The translations under genes were made by a program, and so were the position numbers. DNA of 64,000 nt, from the NCBI RefSeq assembly GCF_014636495.1, contig NZ_BMEM01000001.1:418195-482194 (forward strand), given 5' to 3'. Under the pieces are notes generated by a model, which ran no database searches, was not told where the DNA came from, and saw nothing but the letters and a program-made list of their open reading frames with translations. Origin of the DNA: Ornithinimicrobium tianjinense. GTDB taxonomy: Bacteria; Actinomycetota; Actinomycetes; Actinomycetales; Dermatophilaceae. Shown here in pieces: positions 7,647-16,354 of this stretch. The first letter of the stretch is position 1. Each line of letters starts with the position of its first letter.

Positions 7647-10232
7647 TCAGACCGCAGGCGCCGCCAGCCCCGGGTCCGCCGCCATCAGCGCCGCCGCCCG
7701 TCGGTCGACGGCGCCGAGCTTGGACAGGACGGCGGAGACGTGGTGCTCCACGGTCTTCGGGCTGATGAACAGCGCCTCGGCGATCTCCGCGTTGCCACGT
7801 CCCTCGCGGATGAGGTCCAGCACCTCCTGCTCGCGTGCGGTCAGGCCGTAGGGGTGCGCCCGCGTCGTGGCCCGCGGGCCGTGCGGCACCTGGCGCACCC
7901 CCGACTGACGCATGAGGCGTCGTGCGCGGTCGGCCACCGCGGTCGCACCCAGGTCGTCCAGGAGGACGAGCGCCTCGCGCTGCGACGACTCGTCGCCGGC
8001 GTCCAGGAGCGCCAGGGCCGGTTCGTAGGCGTAGCCGAGCTCGGTCCAGCGCGCCGCCGCGAGCGCGGGGTCGGCGAGGTGCACGGCATACACCTCGGGG
8101 AGCCCGGCAGCATCGGGTATGCCGTGCAGGCGCGCCTCCCAGAGCGCGAGGTTCCCGCGGACCACCAGATCCACGCCGGCTGAGCGCTCCTGCGCACGGC
8201 GCAGGTGCACGACGGCGCCGTCGACGTCGCCCGCCACCCACGCGGCCTCGACGAGGGCGAGCTCGGTGGGCACGATGAACTGGGGCTCGTCGGAACGTGC
8301 CGCCGTGGTGGAGGCCTCCGCGAGGAGCGCGCGGACGCCGGCCTGCCCGCGGCGGATCCGGATGCGGCCGGAGACGAGCAGCGGCACGAGGCGGTTCTCG
8401 GGGGACGCCGGGCCGGCGAGCAGCTCCTCGGCCTCTGCGAGCGCCTCGTCCCAGCGGCCGAGGACCTCCAGGGTCTCGGCACGGACGCCGCGGATGCACC
8501 GCGCGTAGGTCCCGACGTCGTAGGTGGTGGTGTAGTCGAGACCTTCGTCGGCGGCGGCGAGGGCCTGGTCGGGCCGGAGGTCGACCAGGTGCATGCTGGC
8601 GAGGTTGGCCAGCGCCCGCCCGGCCTGGGAGTGCAGGCCGTGCTGGCGGGAGGTCTGCAGCGAGCGCGTCAGCAGCGGCAGCCAGTCGCCGCCGGTCGCG
8701 GCGAGGGAGCACCCCTCGGCGTTGTCGGCGTCCGCCAGGTCCGCAGCGAGCCCCAGCGGCGCAGCGAGCTCGCGGACGCGTCTCGCGTGCGCGATCGCCG
8801 CCTCGTGCTCCCCAGCGGTCATGAACATCCCGGCCAGCCCGGCGAGCGCCGACGACAGCTCGGGTCCGGGCCCCAGCGGCTCGAGCAGGGCGACCGAGCG
8901 CTCAGCCGCGGCCCGTGACTCCGCGCCCCTGGCGAGCCGCCACAGCGCCATGCTCAGGAGACGCAGCAGCGCGGCCGACCGCACGGCGTCGTCGACCTCC
9001 TCGCACAGCGCCAGCGCCTCCCGGGCGGTGTCCGCGGCCTCCGCCCAGCGGTCCACGAGCCCGAGCTCCTCGCTGAGCCGCGTCAACAGGTCGGCGCGCT
9101 GCGCGGGCGGCAGGGCGGCGGCGTGCCGCGCGGCTCGCGTGTAGTGCTCGACGGACTGCCGGTGCGCGCCGAGCGCGGCCGCGGCCTCACCGGCGGCGGG
9201 CGCGTGGACCAGGACGGCGGCGGGGTCGCCGGCCCCGTCGGCGTGGTAGGCGAGTCTCGCGTCGTCCCGGCACCCGCGGCGCACGAGCTCGGTCAGCGCG
9301 GCCCGGTGGACCGCCGCGACCTGGTGGGCGGGGACCGTCCCGGCCACGGCCCGTCGGGCGATCTCGTGACGGAAGGCCAGCTCGTCGTCGGCGAGGCTGA
9401 GGACCCCGCTGCGCAGGATCTCGTCGAGATGCTCGGCGCGGACGGTGGTGACGGCCGCGACCAGGTCGAGGTCGACGCGGGAGCCGAGCAGGGACACCGC
9501 GTCGAGGAGGCCGCGCGCACCCGCGCTGAGCCCGCTGACCCTGCTGAGCACCGCCGCCCGCGCCGTGGCAGGCACATGGTCGGAGGCCAGCTGGAGCACC
9601 TCGGTGAGGAAGAAGGGGTTGCCGCCGGTGAGCCGCAGCAGCTCGTCCGGGCCCAGTCCCGACCGCGCGGTGAGCGTCGCGACCGCGTCCCGGCTGAGCG
9701 GAGGGACACCCACGGTCCGCGTGCAGCCCAGCCTGGCCAGCTCGCCCAGCAGCCGGGTGAGGTCGCTGCCGCCGCCCGCCGCGTCGTCCCGGTAGGTGAG
9801 GACGAGCAGCAGCCGCAGCCCGCTCGTCCGCCGCGCGAGGAAGTGGATGAGGTCGAGCGTGGCGCGGTCGGCCCAGTGCAGGTCCTCCAGGACGAGGACG
9901 GTGAGGCCGTCGTGGCCGGACAGCTCCTCCAGGAGCAGCCGGAACAGCTGGTCGCGAGCCGGGCTGTCCGCGCGGCACGCCGCGGCGAGCTCACCGCCGG
10001 TCTGCTCCGCCACGTCGAGCAGCGGCCCGAGGGGGCGGGGTGTGAACAGCCCGTCGCACGCTCCCGTCAGCCATCGTGCGGTCGGGACCCGCCGGCGCAG
10101 CGCCTCGACGAGCGCCGACTTGCCGGCCCCGGTCTCGCCCGCCACGAGGACGAGTCGCGCCCGACCGGCCGCGGCGTCGGCGGCATACTCCTCCAGGGCG
10201 GCGAGCTGGGAGGCGCGCTCGAGCAGCTGCAT
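7647..10232 (-). CDS. LuxR-family transcriptional regulator with AAA/STAND ATPase (LAL type)
   Basis: 861 residues, the size of large ATP-binding LuxR (LAL) regulators. The N-terminal NTPase has Walker A GETGAGKSALV (about residues 32-42) and Walker B VLVLEDLHWAD. A long helical, TPR-like middle of about 500 residues follows. The C-terminal LuxR helix-turn-helix is YGLTAREQEVLDLIREGRG then ISPKTVEHHVSAVLSKLGA. The signal sensed is unknown. Its likely target is the DUF4242/secreted-protein pair directly downstream, because a shared sequence core lies before both. It is transcribed toward that pair, away from the USP gene. Confidence 0.93.
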   Translation of the reverse strand: MQLLERASQLAALEEYAADAAAGRARLVLVAGETGAGKSALVEALRRRVPTARWLTGACDGLFTPRPLGPLLDVAEQTGGELAAACRADSPARDQLFRLLLEELSGHDGLTVLVLEDLHWADRATLDLIHFLARRTSGLRLLLVLTYRDDAAGGGSDLTRLLGELARLGCTRTVGVPPLSRDAVATLTARSGLGPDELLRLTGGNPFFLTEVLQLASDHVPATARAAVLSRVSGLSAGARGLLDAVSLLGSRVDLDLVAAVTTVRAEHLDEILRSGVLSLADDELAFRHEIARRAVAGTVPAHQVAAVHRAALTELVRRGCRDDARLAYHADGAGDPAAVLVHAPAAGEAAAALGAHRQSVEHYTRAARHAAALPPAQRADLLTRLSEELGLVDRWAEAADTAREALALCEEVDDAVRSAALLRLLSMALWRLARGAESRAAAERSVALLEPLGPGPELSSALAGLAGMFMTAGEHEAAIAHARRVRELAAPLGLAADLADADNAEGCSLAATGGDWLPLLTRSLQTSRQHGLHSQAGRALANLASMHLVDLRPDQALAAADEGLDYTTTYDVGTYARCIRGVRAETLEVLGRWDEALAEAEELLAGPASPENRLVPLLVSGRIRIRRGQAGVRALLAEASTTAARSDEPQFIVPTELALVEAAWVAGDVDGAVVHLRRAQERSAGVDLVVRGNLALWEARLHGIPDAAGLPEVYAVHLADPALAAARWTELGYAYEPALALLDAGDESSQREALVLLDDLGATAVADRARRLMRQSGVRQVPHGPRATTRAHPYGLTAREQEVLDLIREGRGNAEIAEALFISPKTVEHHVSAVLSKLGAVDRRAAALMAADPGLAAPAV

Positions 10233-10246
10233 GTCTCCCAGTGTCG

Positions 10247-10255
10247 ACCTGGGGG
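10247..10255. promoter_or_regulatory. Half-site shared with the 7576-7611 repeat
   Basis: ACCTGGGGG lies 15-23 bases before the LuxR-AAA start codon and equals the complement of the core of the repeat upstream of the DUF4242 gene. It could be an autoregulatory site; a single 9-base GC-rich match is weak evidence. Confidence 0.3.
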
Positions 10256-10275
10256 AGGGTCGCGCGCCAGACCCT

Positions 10276-10704
10276 TCAGCCGGCGATGGCCTCGCGCAGC
10301 ACGAGCACCGAGCAGTGGGCGTGCCGGACGACGCCCGAGGCGGTCGAGCCGAGGAAGGTGTGACGCCAGCCGGGCTGGGAGGAGGGCATCACGATGCAGC
10401 CGTAGCCGCCCTCCTGCGCCAGGTCCAGGATCACGCGCGTGGGCTGGCCGCGCCGGACGAGGACCTCGACGTCGGGGCTGCCGAGCGCATCCTGCAGCTC
10501 GGTGCCGAGGGTCTCCTGCCGCTCGAGCACCGCCGGCACGGCCCAGTAGGCGTCGGTCGGCATGTAGTAGGGCGGGTCCTCGTGCACGGCGATGACCGTG
10601 ATCCGCCCGCCCGGGTCCAGCAGCTGCCGGGCCGTCTCGATCGCCTTCCTGCCCTCGTCCACGTGGTCGGGGACGACCGGCACCAGGATCGTGGAGTAGG
10701 ACAT
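10276..10704 (-). CDS. Universal stress protein (UspA family)
   Basis: 142 residues from MSYSTILVPVVPDHVDEG, with a purine-rich ribosome site GGAGAGAGAC immediately upstream; a longer in-frame start at 10734 is less likely. It has the Usp Rossmann-like fold: the first strand with a conserved aspartate, and a C-terminal HTFLGSTASGVVRHAHCSVL region. This holds the G-2X-G-9X-G-(S/T)-type segment in altered form, so ATP binding is uncertain. It is closely related to the USP at 33415-33861, and both have the same promoter element. It sits between the LuxR-AAA gene and the Hcp cassette. Confidence 0.93.
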   Translation of the reverse strand: MSYSTILVPVVPDHVDEGRKAIETARQLLDPGGRITVIAVHEDPPYYMPTDAYWAVPAVLERQETLGTELQDALGSPDVEVLVRRGQPTRVILDLAQEGGYGCIVMPSSQPGWRHTFLGSTASGVVRHAHCSVLVLREAIAG

Positions 10705-10769
10705 GGTCTCTCCTCTCCGGTGCACCCGCGTCACCCGGGATGAGAGGCGCCGGGCCGCACCAGGCTTCT

Positions 10770-10785
10770 CTACGACGAAGTGTAG
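10770..10785 (-). promoter_or_regulatory. CTAC-N8-GTAG element upstream of USP
   Basis: Read on the minus strand this is CTAC-ACTTCGTC-GTAG, with a TACACT hexamer as likely -10, about 66 bases before the USP start. It matches the elements at 5323 and 33922 in spacing. Confidence 0.45.
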
Positions 10786-10796
10786 TCCTCAGCCGG

Positions 10797-11261
10797 TCAC
10801 GGCGTCGAGGCCCAGTCGTCGCTCGCCGTGACCTGACCGTCCGGCCACGTCCAGACGATGCGGTCGTAGGCGAACGAGACCATCTCCCAGGGCAGCGCAG
10901 CGTCGTGACCTGCCGAGAGCGTGATCTGCACGACGACCGCGCGCCGCAGCTCGAGGGTGTAGGCGGGGGCGCGCCGGCCCAGGCCGTCGACGCCGAAGAC
11001 CTCCAGCGTCCAGGTCGTGAACGCCAGGTTCTGGGCCCACGCCTGGGCCAGCACCGGGCTCGAGCGGTCGACCTCCTTGGTGACGACGACCGGCGCGTGC
11101 TGGCGCCGCCCGGAGGCTCGCCCGGTCGCCGTGTCCCAGGACAAGTTGAGGGTATGCCGCACGTCCAGCACCGCGATGCCGCCACCTCCGCGCCCGTCGG
11201 GCCGGCCGGAGCCGCCGCGGACCGGCCCGTGGGGGCCTACCAGGGTCAGCGTCGCGTCCAC
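10797..11261 (-). CDS. Hcp-family (type VI secretion tube-like) protein
   Basis: 154 residues from a GTG start. The central segment GRRQHAPVVVTKEVDRSSPV, then LEVFGVDGLG, YTLELRRAVVVQI and the C-terminal MVSFAYDRIVWTWPDG follow the Hcp/TssD signature: the GxRxHxPxxxTKexDxSSP block and the EeVSFtYxkIxWtw end. Hcp proteins form hexameric rings that stack into a tube loaded with effectors. Complete T6SS is not expected in actinobacteria, and no TssB, TssC or VgrG is seen here. The N-terminus (GGSGRPDGRGGGG) is glycine-rich and replaces the usual first loop. It lies 10 bases after the giant DUF2272 protein, so it is probably co-transcribed with it. Confidence 0.75.
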   Translation of the reverse strand: MDATLTLVGPHGPVRGGSGRPDGRGGGGIAVLDVRHTLNLSWDTATGRASGRRQHAPVVVTKEVDRSSPVLAQAWAQNLAFTTWTLEVFGVDGLGRRAPAYTLELRRAVVVQITLSAGHDAALPWEMVSFAYDRIVWTWPDGQVTASDDWASTP

Positions 11262-11271
11262 CCGGCCCGCC

Positions 11272-14200
11272 TCACGGGAGGGAGATGCCCTCGAGCGGGC
11301 TCGTCCGCACCCGCAGGACGGCGAAGTAGGGACCGGCGGCGAGGTTCGCGGACGCGGCCGTGACGAAGCCGTCGACGAGGCTGACGGCCGACTCGGCCAC
11401 GGTCAGCCCCGCGCCTGTGCGGTTGCCGCCGCACGCCGTGAGGCTCGCCCTGCTGGTCACCTCGGTCACGACGTCCACGTGGCTCAGGTCGCCCCTGGTG
11501 AGGCCCTCGTAGGTCACGTCGTCGGTGCCGACGCGGTTCTTGCACAGCAGGTCGCCCACCTCGGGGCGCACCTCGTCGAGCCGGTACAGCCAGAACGGGT
11601 TGGCCAGGTTCTTGTCCTCCCGGTTCTTCCTGGCGGCGACCAGGTAGCGGGCGTGCAGGGTGTGGCGGCCGAACGGATCGCCGGGTATGCCGGCGGCGCG
11701 CGCCGCCTCCTGCACGCAGAAGCTGATGAAGCCGCCGCTCCAGGCCATCTTGTCCTCGGCCGCCAGGGCTGCCCAGCCGGCGGGATCGTCCGTCCCCCCG
11801 GCGCGGCCGTAGGCCTCGAGGAAGGGCAGGACGGCCGGGTCGCTCTCGGGGCGACCGTTCCAGGCGGCCAGCTCCTGACGTGCGACGGCCGCGACCTCGC
11901 GCTTGAACGTCTCGGCCTTGGTGACCCAGTCGCGGACGAGGTCGACCACGCCGCCCACACCGGGGATCGCCCCGAGCACTCCGGAGAGCGGCCCGGGCAG
12001 CAGGCTGGTCACGCCGGCGGGGAGCGAGCCGAAGGAGGCCAGCTGGAGGGCGCCGGCAGCGGCGCCGAGGCCGCCGCCTCCACCGAGGGCCACCTTGAGC
12101 CCGTCGGGCGTGGCGGTGACGTCGCTGCCCGGAATGGTCGCGGCGGTCTTGAGCAGGTCGCCCAGCCCGGAGAGCCCGGCGCCGTCCTGGCCGAAGACCG
12201 GCATCGCCGAGGGTGCGGTGAGCTCGTCGAGGATCTTGCTCGCGGCCTCCTGCGCCTTCTCGGGCGGCACGGCGTTGCTGTCCGCGGCCTTCTTGACCGT
12301 GGCCAGCTTCTGGTTGGCCTCCTTGGTCTTCTGGGCGCTCGCGGCCATCTCGGCCAGCTTGAGGGCCGCCGCCTGCTGGCCGAAGGTCGTCGCCAGCCCG
12401 GCCGCGGTCTGCAGGCCGGCGGCGGCGTTGGCCTGGGTGCCGGCCAGGCCCGCCATGTCGCGGAAGGCCCCGGCGTTCTGCACGGCGCCCAGCGCGCCGG
12501 CGAGGCCGGACGGCGCGGGAGCGTCGGGCGCGTTCTGCAGGCTGATGATCGTCTGCGGGAAGGGGGTGGGCGCCGTCGCCACCGGCTCGGCGCGGCGCGA
12601 CATGAGCAGCGAGGGGTCGAGGGACCCCAGCTCGGGCTCGGTGTCGTCCAGCACCCAGTCCAGGTCGCCGCGGTGCTCCTCGAGGGCGACGCAGGGGTCC
12701 ATGATCGACTGCGCGTAGAGCCCGTCGGTCGGCAGCGCCACGTGCATCGGCTCGCTCCGGGCGTCCTTGTCGGCATACCAGGAGTAGAGCTTGGCCGGGG
12801 AGTCCAGGCCGTCGAGGCCGAGGAAGGCGCCGGCGGACACGCGGAAGACCAGCGAGTTGCCGATGATCGCGATCGGGTCGCGCTCGACCACCGAGGCCAC
12901 GCTCACCCCGTTGGTGCCGGGGATGACCGCGCCGTCGACGAGCATGAAGACGCGGTTGCGGTCCATCTCCCAGACCACGGCGCTGTCGTAGAACTCCACG
13001 TGCTCGTTGAGGTGCCCCAGCAGGTCCTGCACGGCCTTGACCATCTCCAGCCGCTCGTCCTTGAGCTCCCACTCGTCCGGCGGCTGCGCCGCCGAGGCGC
13101 CGATGCTCTCCACGGCTCCGGTCTCGGCGGAGATCAGGTCGTCCGAGCCGGACTGGGCCCGGACGGTGCGCCGGAAGTGGTCGGTGTCGTAGGTGTATCC
13201 CAGCGAGGTGAGGTTCGCCACGGACCCGGGGGTGAGCGGGCGGGAGGCCCGCAGCTTGAGGTCGCTGAGCGTCCGTCGGGTCAGCGTCTGCCCGCTCCTG
13301 GGGCGGGCGGTGAAGTCGACGCGGACGCTGCCGTTGAACTGGTAGCGCGAGGCGAGGGTGAAGTCGGCGTCGATCTCCACGCCCCCGGCGGTGAGCAGCA
13401 GGGTGTCGACCCAGCCGGCGGCGATGCGCGGTGCCTGCTCGGCCTGGAACCACGCGTCCCGCGCCGACTCGGCCAGCTCACGCAGGCGGCCGAAGATCGA
13501 GAGCGCGGGGCTGCCGAGGAAGGGCCGCAACGGTGCCCACGGCAGGTCGTCGAAGACGTCGAGCGCGACGGCCGGTCGCTCCACCCCGAGCCGGATCGTC
13601 ATCGAGCCGCGCAGCTGGCGGATCGGCTGGTCGGCCCGCGCCCCGGGTGGGATCGGTGAGCCGGCGAACCCGGTCGAGACGTCACGCAGGTAGGTCAGCG
13701 CCGTGGAGTAGCGCCGGTCGCGCAGGTTCTTGCGGATCGACTCCCGCCAGCGGTAGGCGCGGGCGAGGGTGAAGGGCTTGATCGCGAAGGGCACGAAGAG
13801 GCACTCGCGGACCCCGGCGAAGTCGGTCTCGAGCTTGAGGTGTCGCAGGATCTGGTAGTAGATCACCGTCAGCGAGTGCGCGTAGTTGGCGTTGCGGACC
13901 ACCTCGACGGTGCCGGTGACCGTCTCCTCCTGGCTCACCTCGGTCACGACGACGCTGTCCAGCTTGCGCCGCGCGTCGGCGAACCGGCGGATGGTGTCGC
14001 GCAGGCGCTGCTCCTCGGCGGCCCTCGTGTCCCGGCCGCCCGACTGGGAGGAGGTGCTCGAGGACCGCGCATGACCGCCGCCACCACCGGCGACGAAGCT
14101 GCCGATGGCGAAGCCGAAGCCACCGGCGCCGGCGCTCGTGCGCGAGGACGACTCGCCCCGCGCCCACTCCGAGAGGCTCGCCTCGACGCTGTCCTGGTAG

Positions 14201-15618
14201 GTGCGGTCGCGGGCCACCTCGTCGACGACCTGGTCGACCAGCTGCGTCGACTCCTCCCGTCGGGTCCGCTCCAGCCGTTCGAACTCGATCTTCTGGATGC
14301 GCTTGACCTGGCGCGGGGCCAGCGTGAGGGAGCGGGCGACGGTGCCCAGGGAGTAGCCGTTGGAGCGCCAGCGCATGCGGTACTCCAGGATGTGCCCGCG
14401 CGCGACCGTCGCCGCCTGGTAGCGCGAGGCGTCGCCCTCCCAGTCCAGCGGGTGGGCGGCGTCGACGACGTGCCGGCCGCCGTCGGTGCGGCGCAGTCCC
14501 TCGAGGTAGTCGACGGGCAGCGACGGCCGCACCACCGCGGCCTCCCGGCCGACGACCTGGCCCAGCGGCGTCAGCAGGTCCAGGTCGCGCACGCCGCGAC
14601 GGGTCCGCGGCGTCTCGTCGCCGTCGTCCCGGGTGGCGACGACGGGGTCGTAGTCGAGGATCGGGAAGGAGGGGAAGCGCCGGGTGGGCTCCGAGCTCAC
14701 GGCCGGCTGCTCGGCGCGCAGGATGACGTGGAAGGCGCGCTCGCCCAGGATCCGCTCCGGGCTGGAGAAGGGGTGGCAGAAGGCCCCGGGGTCCTCCCCG
14801 TAAACCTCCGGGTTGTCGGCCAGCTCGCTGTCGCTGGTGGCGAAGGGCGTGCGTGGCGACGGGTCGCCGCCCTCCGGTGCCTGCGCGAAGGGGGGCAGGG
14901 GGAGGGCGAGCACGTCCGGGAAGACGGTGGACAGGTCGTCCTTGACCGCGCCCAGCGCCACGTTGGAGCCGTCGGACAGCCACCACAGCCAGGAGGAGCC
15001 GGGGCTGTGCGGCATACCGACGACGAAGCCGCCGTCCACGCCGAGCGGGACCGGGGCCCAGGGCAGCGCCGCGACGGCCGGGAGGGCCGCGGGCTGGGCC
15101 TCGACGGAGGTGGTGAGCGGCTGCGGGGCCTGGAAGACGGGCTCGAGCCCGAGCGTGGACCAGTCGGCGGACGCGAACGGGGCCACGCGCAGCTCGGCGG
15201 TCGCGAACCGCACCGGGACGGTCCCGACCTGCACCAGCCTGGCCCGCCGCAGCACCGGCGGCTCCTGGGTCTCGACGGTGAGCTCGGGCTGCGCGATCTC
15301 CTTGGTCTCCTCCTCGGTGAGCTCCACCTTCACCGTGCCCTTGAGCGGCGGCTCGACGACCCGCTGCAGCCGGACCGAGCCGGTGCCGGTCAGCACCTGG
15401 AGCACGGCGGGCGCCTCGGGATCGGCGTCGGGCAGGGGGAGCGAGGCCTCCAGCGCGGGGCTCAGCTCGGCCGTCACGACGTCCACGACGCGCGTCGGTC
15501 CGCCCTCCTCGCCCTCGGCGGGCGGGACCTGCCTGGTGTATGCCGCTTGCACCGTCCGGCGCGGCATGGCACCCGGAGCGCCCGTGGGCGCGGTCACCAG
15601 CAGCGTCACGTCAGGCAT
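11272..15618 (-). CDS. Giant multidomain protein with C-terminal DUF2272 hydrolase-like domain
   Basis: 1448 residues from the ATG at 15618, with GAGGAGG 6-7 bases upstream. No signal peptide or membrane helix is seen. Residues 1-480 are beta-rich and unassigned. About 485-525 is a Gly/Ser-rich linker. About 540-660 is a block with NYAHSLTVIYYQILRHLKLE and RAYRWRESIRKNLRDRRY. About 1080-1200 is an Ala/Lys-rich helical region. About 1240-1445 matches DUF2272, with the likely catalytic cysteine in SGGFISFCVQEA (about 1300) and histidine in LSHVDVVTEV (about 1380), arranged as in NlpC/P60-like hydrolases. The Hcp-like gene is 10 bases downstream. A role as a cell-wall-acting cargo or structural partner of the Hcp protein is inference. 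Confidence 0.75.
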   Translation of the reverse strand: MPDVTLLVTAPTGAPGAMPRRTVQAAYTRQVPPAEGEEGGPTRVVDVVTAELSPALEASLPLPDADPEAPAVLQVLTGTGSVRLQRVVEPPLKGTVKVELTEEETKEIAQPELTVETQEPPVLRRARLVQVGTVPVRFATAELRVAPFASADWSTLGLEPVFQAPQPLTTSVEAQPAALPAVAALPWAPVPLGVDGGFVVGMPHSPGSSWLWWLSDGSNVALGAVKDDLSTVFPDVLALPLPPFAQAPEGGDPSPRTPFATSDSELADNPEVYGEDPGAFCHPFSSPERILGERAFHVILRAEQPAVSSEPTRRFPSFPILDYDPVVATRDDGDETPRTRRGVRDLDLLTPLGQVVGREAAVVRPSLPVDYLEGLRRTDGGRHVVDAAHPLDWEGDASRYQAATVARGHILEYRMRWRSNGYSLGTVARSLTLAPRQVKRIQKIEFERLERTRREESTQLVDQVVDEVARDRTYQDSVEASLSEWARGESSSRTSAGAGGFGFAIGSFVAGGGGGHARSSSTSSQSGGRDTRAAEEQRLRDTIRRFADARRKLDSVVVTEVSQEETVTGTVEVVRNANYAHSLTVIYYQILRHLKLETDFAGVRECLFVPFAIKPFTLARAYRWRESIRKNLRDRRYSTALTYLRDVSTGFAGSPIPPGARADQPIRQLRGSMTIRLGVERPAVALDVFDDLPWAPLRPFLGSPALSIFGRLRELAESARDAWFQAEQAPRIAAGWVDTLLLTAGGVEIDADFTLASRYQFNGSVRVDFTARPRSGQTLTRRTLSDLKLRASRPLTPGSVANLTSLGYTYDTDHFRRTVRAQSGSDDLISAETGAVESIGASAAQPPDEWELKDERLEMVKAVQDLLGHLNEHVEFYDSAVVWEMDRNRVFMLVDGAVIPGTNGVSVASVVERDPIAIIGNSLVFRVSAGAFLGLDGLDSPAKLYSWYADKDARSEPMHVALPTDGLYAQSIMDPCVALEEHRGDLDWVLDDTEPELGSLDPSLLMSRRAEPVATAPTPFPQTIISLQNAPDAPAPSGLAGALGAVQNAGAFRDMAGLAGTQANAAAGLQTAAGLATTFGQQAAALKLAEMAASAQKTKEANQKLATVKKAADSNAVPPEKAQEAASKILDELTAPSAMPVFGQDGAGLSGLGDLLKTAATIPGSDVTATPDGLKVALGGGGGLGAAAGALQLASFGSLPAGVTSLLPGPLSGVLGAIPGVGGVVDLVRDWVTKAETFKREVAAVARQELAAWNGRPESDPAVLPFLEAYGRAGGTDDPAGWAALAAEDKMAWSGGFISFCVQEAARAAGIPGDPFGRHTLHARYLVAARKNREDKNLANPFWLYRLDEVRPEVGDLLCKNRVGTDDVTYEGLTRGDLSHVDVVTEVTSRASLTACGGNRTGAGLTVAESAVSLVDGFVTAASANLAAGPYFAVLRVRTSPLEGISLP

Positions 15619-15692
15619 CGCAGCCTCCTCCCGAGACCGGCGCACGCCGCGGCCGGACCCCACCAGCCTGCCCCCAGCCCTCGCCCCTGCAC

Positions 15693-15715
15693 ATGGGTAC
15701 AACTGCCCATTGACA
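15693..15715. promoter_or_regulatory. Inverted repeat and TTGACA box between divergent genes
   Basis: ATGGG (15693-15697) and CCCAT (15706-15710) form an inverted repeat around 8 bases, and TTGACA overlaps its end at 15710-15715, facing the SRPBCC gene. No good -10 follows at the normal distance, so only a candidate operator is claimed in the 197-base divergent region. Confidence 0.3.
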
Positions 15716-15815
15716 GCCCCCACCACCCGCACCGAGCGCGTCGATTGACCGTGCGAGCCGGGCGTGAGTCGGGTTCCCTGGAGGGGTCCGAACATCCCCG
15801 ATGCAGGAGTGAACC

Positions 15816-16274
15816 ATGACCAACGTCACCGAGTCCGTCGACGTGAACGTGCCCATCGCGATCGCCTACGACCAGTGGACGCAGTTCGAGTCCTTCCCGC
15901 AGTTCATGGAGGGGGTCGAGTCGGTCACCCAGGTCGACGACAGGCGCAACCACTGGACCGTCGAGGTCGGTGGGGTGACGCGCGAGTTCGACACCGAGAT
16001 CACCGAGCAGCACCCCGAGGAGCGCATCGCCTGGACCACGGTCGGCGGTGACCTCGAGCAGGCCGGGGTCGTCACGTTCCACAAGCTCGACGACACAACC
16101 ACCCGCGTCACCATCCAGATGGACTGGGACCCGCAGGGCCTGGCCGAGAAGGCCGGCGCCGCGCTCGGCGTCGACGACCGCCGGGTCAAGGCGGACGCCA
16201 GGCGGTTCAAGGAGTTCATCGAGTCGCGCGGCACCCAGGCCGGCGGCTGGCGCGGCGACGTCCCTCGGGACTGA
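15816..16274 (+). CDS. SRPBCC (START-like) family protein
   Basis: 152 residues. The start MTNVTESVDVNVPIAIAYDQ, then WTQFESFPQFMEGVESVTQV, is the classic N-terminus of the polyketide cyclase/dehydrase (SRPBCC) group. Pairs of strands and a long C-terminal helix form a hydrophobic ligand pocket. Actinobacterial members of this exact type often lie next to PRC-barrel or stress genes; the ligand is unknown. A ribosome site AGGAG is 6 bases before the ATG. The gene ends at a terminator shared with the convergent PRC-barrel gene. Confidence 0.92.
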   Translation: MTNVTESVDVNVPIAIAYDQWTQFESFPQFMEGVESVTQVDDRRNHWTVEVGGVTREFDTEITEQHPEERIAWTTVGGDLEQAGVVTFHKLDDTTTRVTIQMDWDPQGLAEKAGAALGVDDRRVKADARRFKEFIESRGTQAGGWRGDVPRD

Positions 16275-16300
16275 CACCGGCTGAGACGCCCCGACGCGAC

Positions 16301-16334
16301 GGAGGCCCGTGGACCATCCGGTCCACGGGCCTCC
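16301..16334. terminator. Bidirectional intrinsic terminator
   Basis: A perfect 14-base-pair stem (16301-16314 with 16321-16334, GGAGGCCCGTGGAC and its complement) and a 6-base loop lie between the convergent SRPBCC and PRC-barrel genes. Confidence 0.85.
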
Positions 16335-16354
16335 GGCTGTCCGGGGGTCGGTGG

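Noticed and set aside
10797-15618. A complete type VI secretion system
   Set aside because: No TssB/TssC sheath, VgrG, ClpV or membrane complex genes in the window; only the Hcp-like protein is seen.
13840-15819. 659-codon open frame opposite the giant DUF2272 gene
   Set aside because: Composition is that of the complementary third-codon frame; the minus-strand gene has motifs and a ribosome site.
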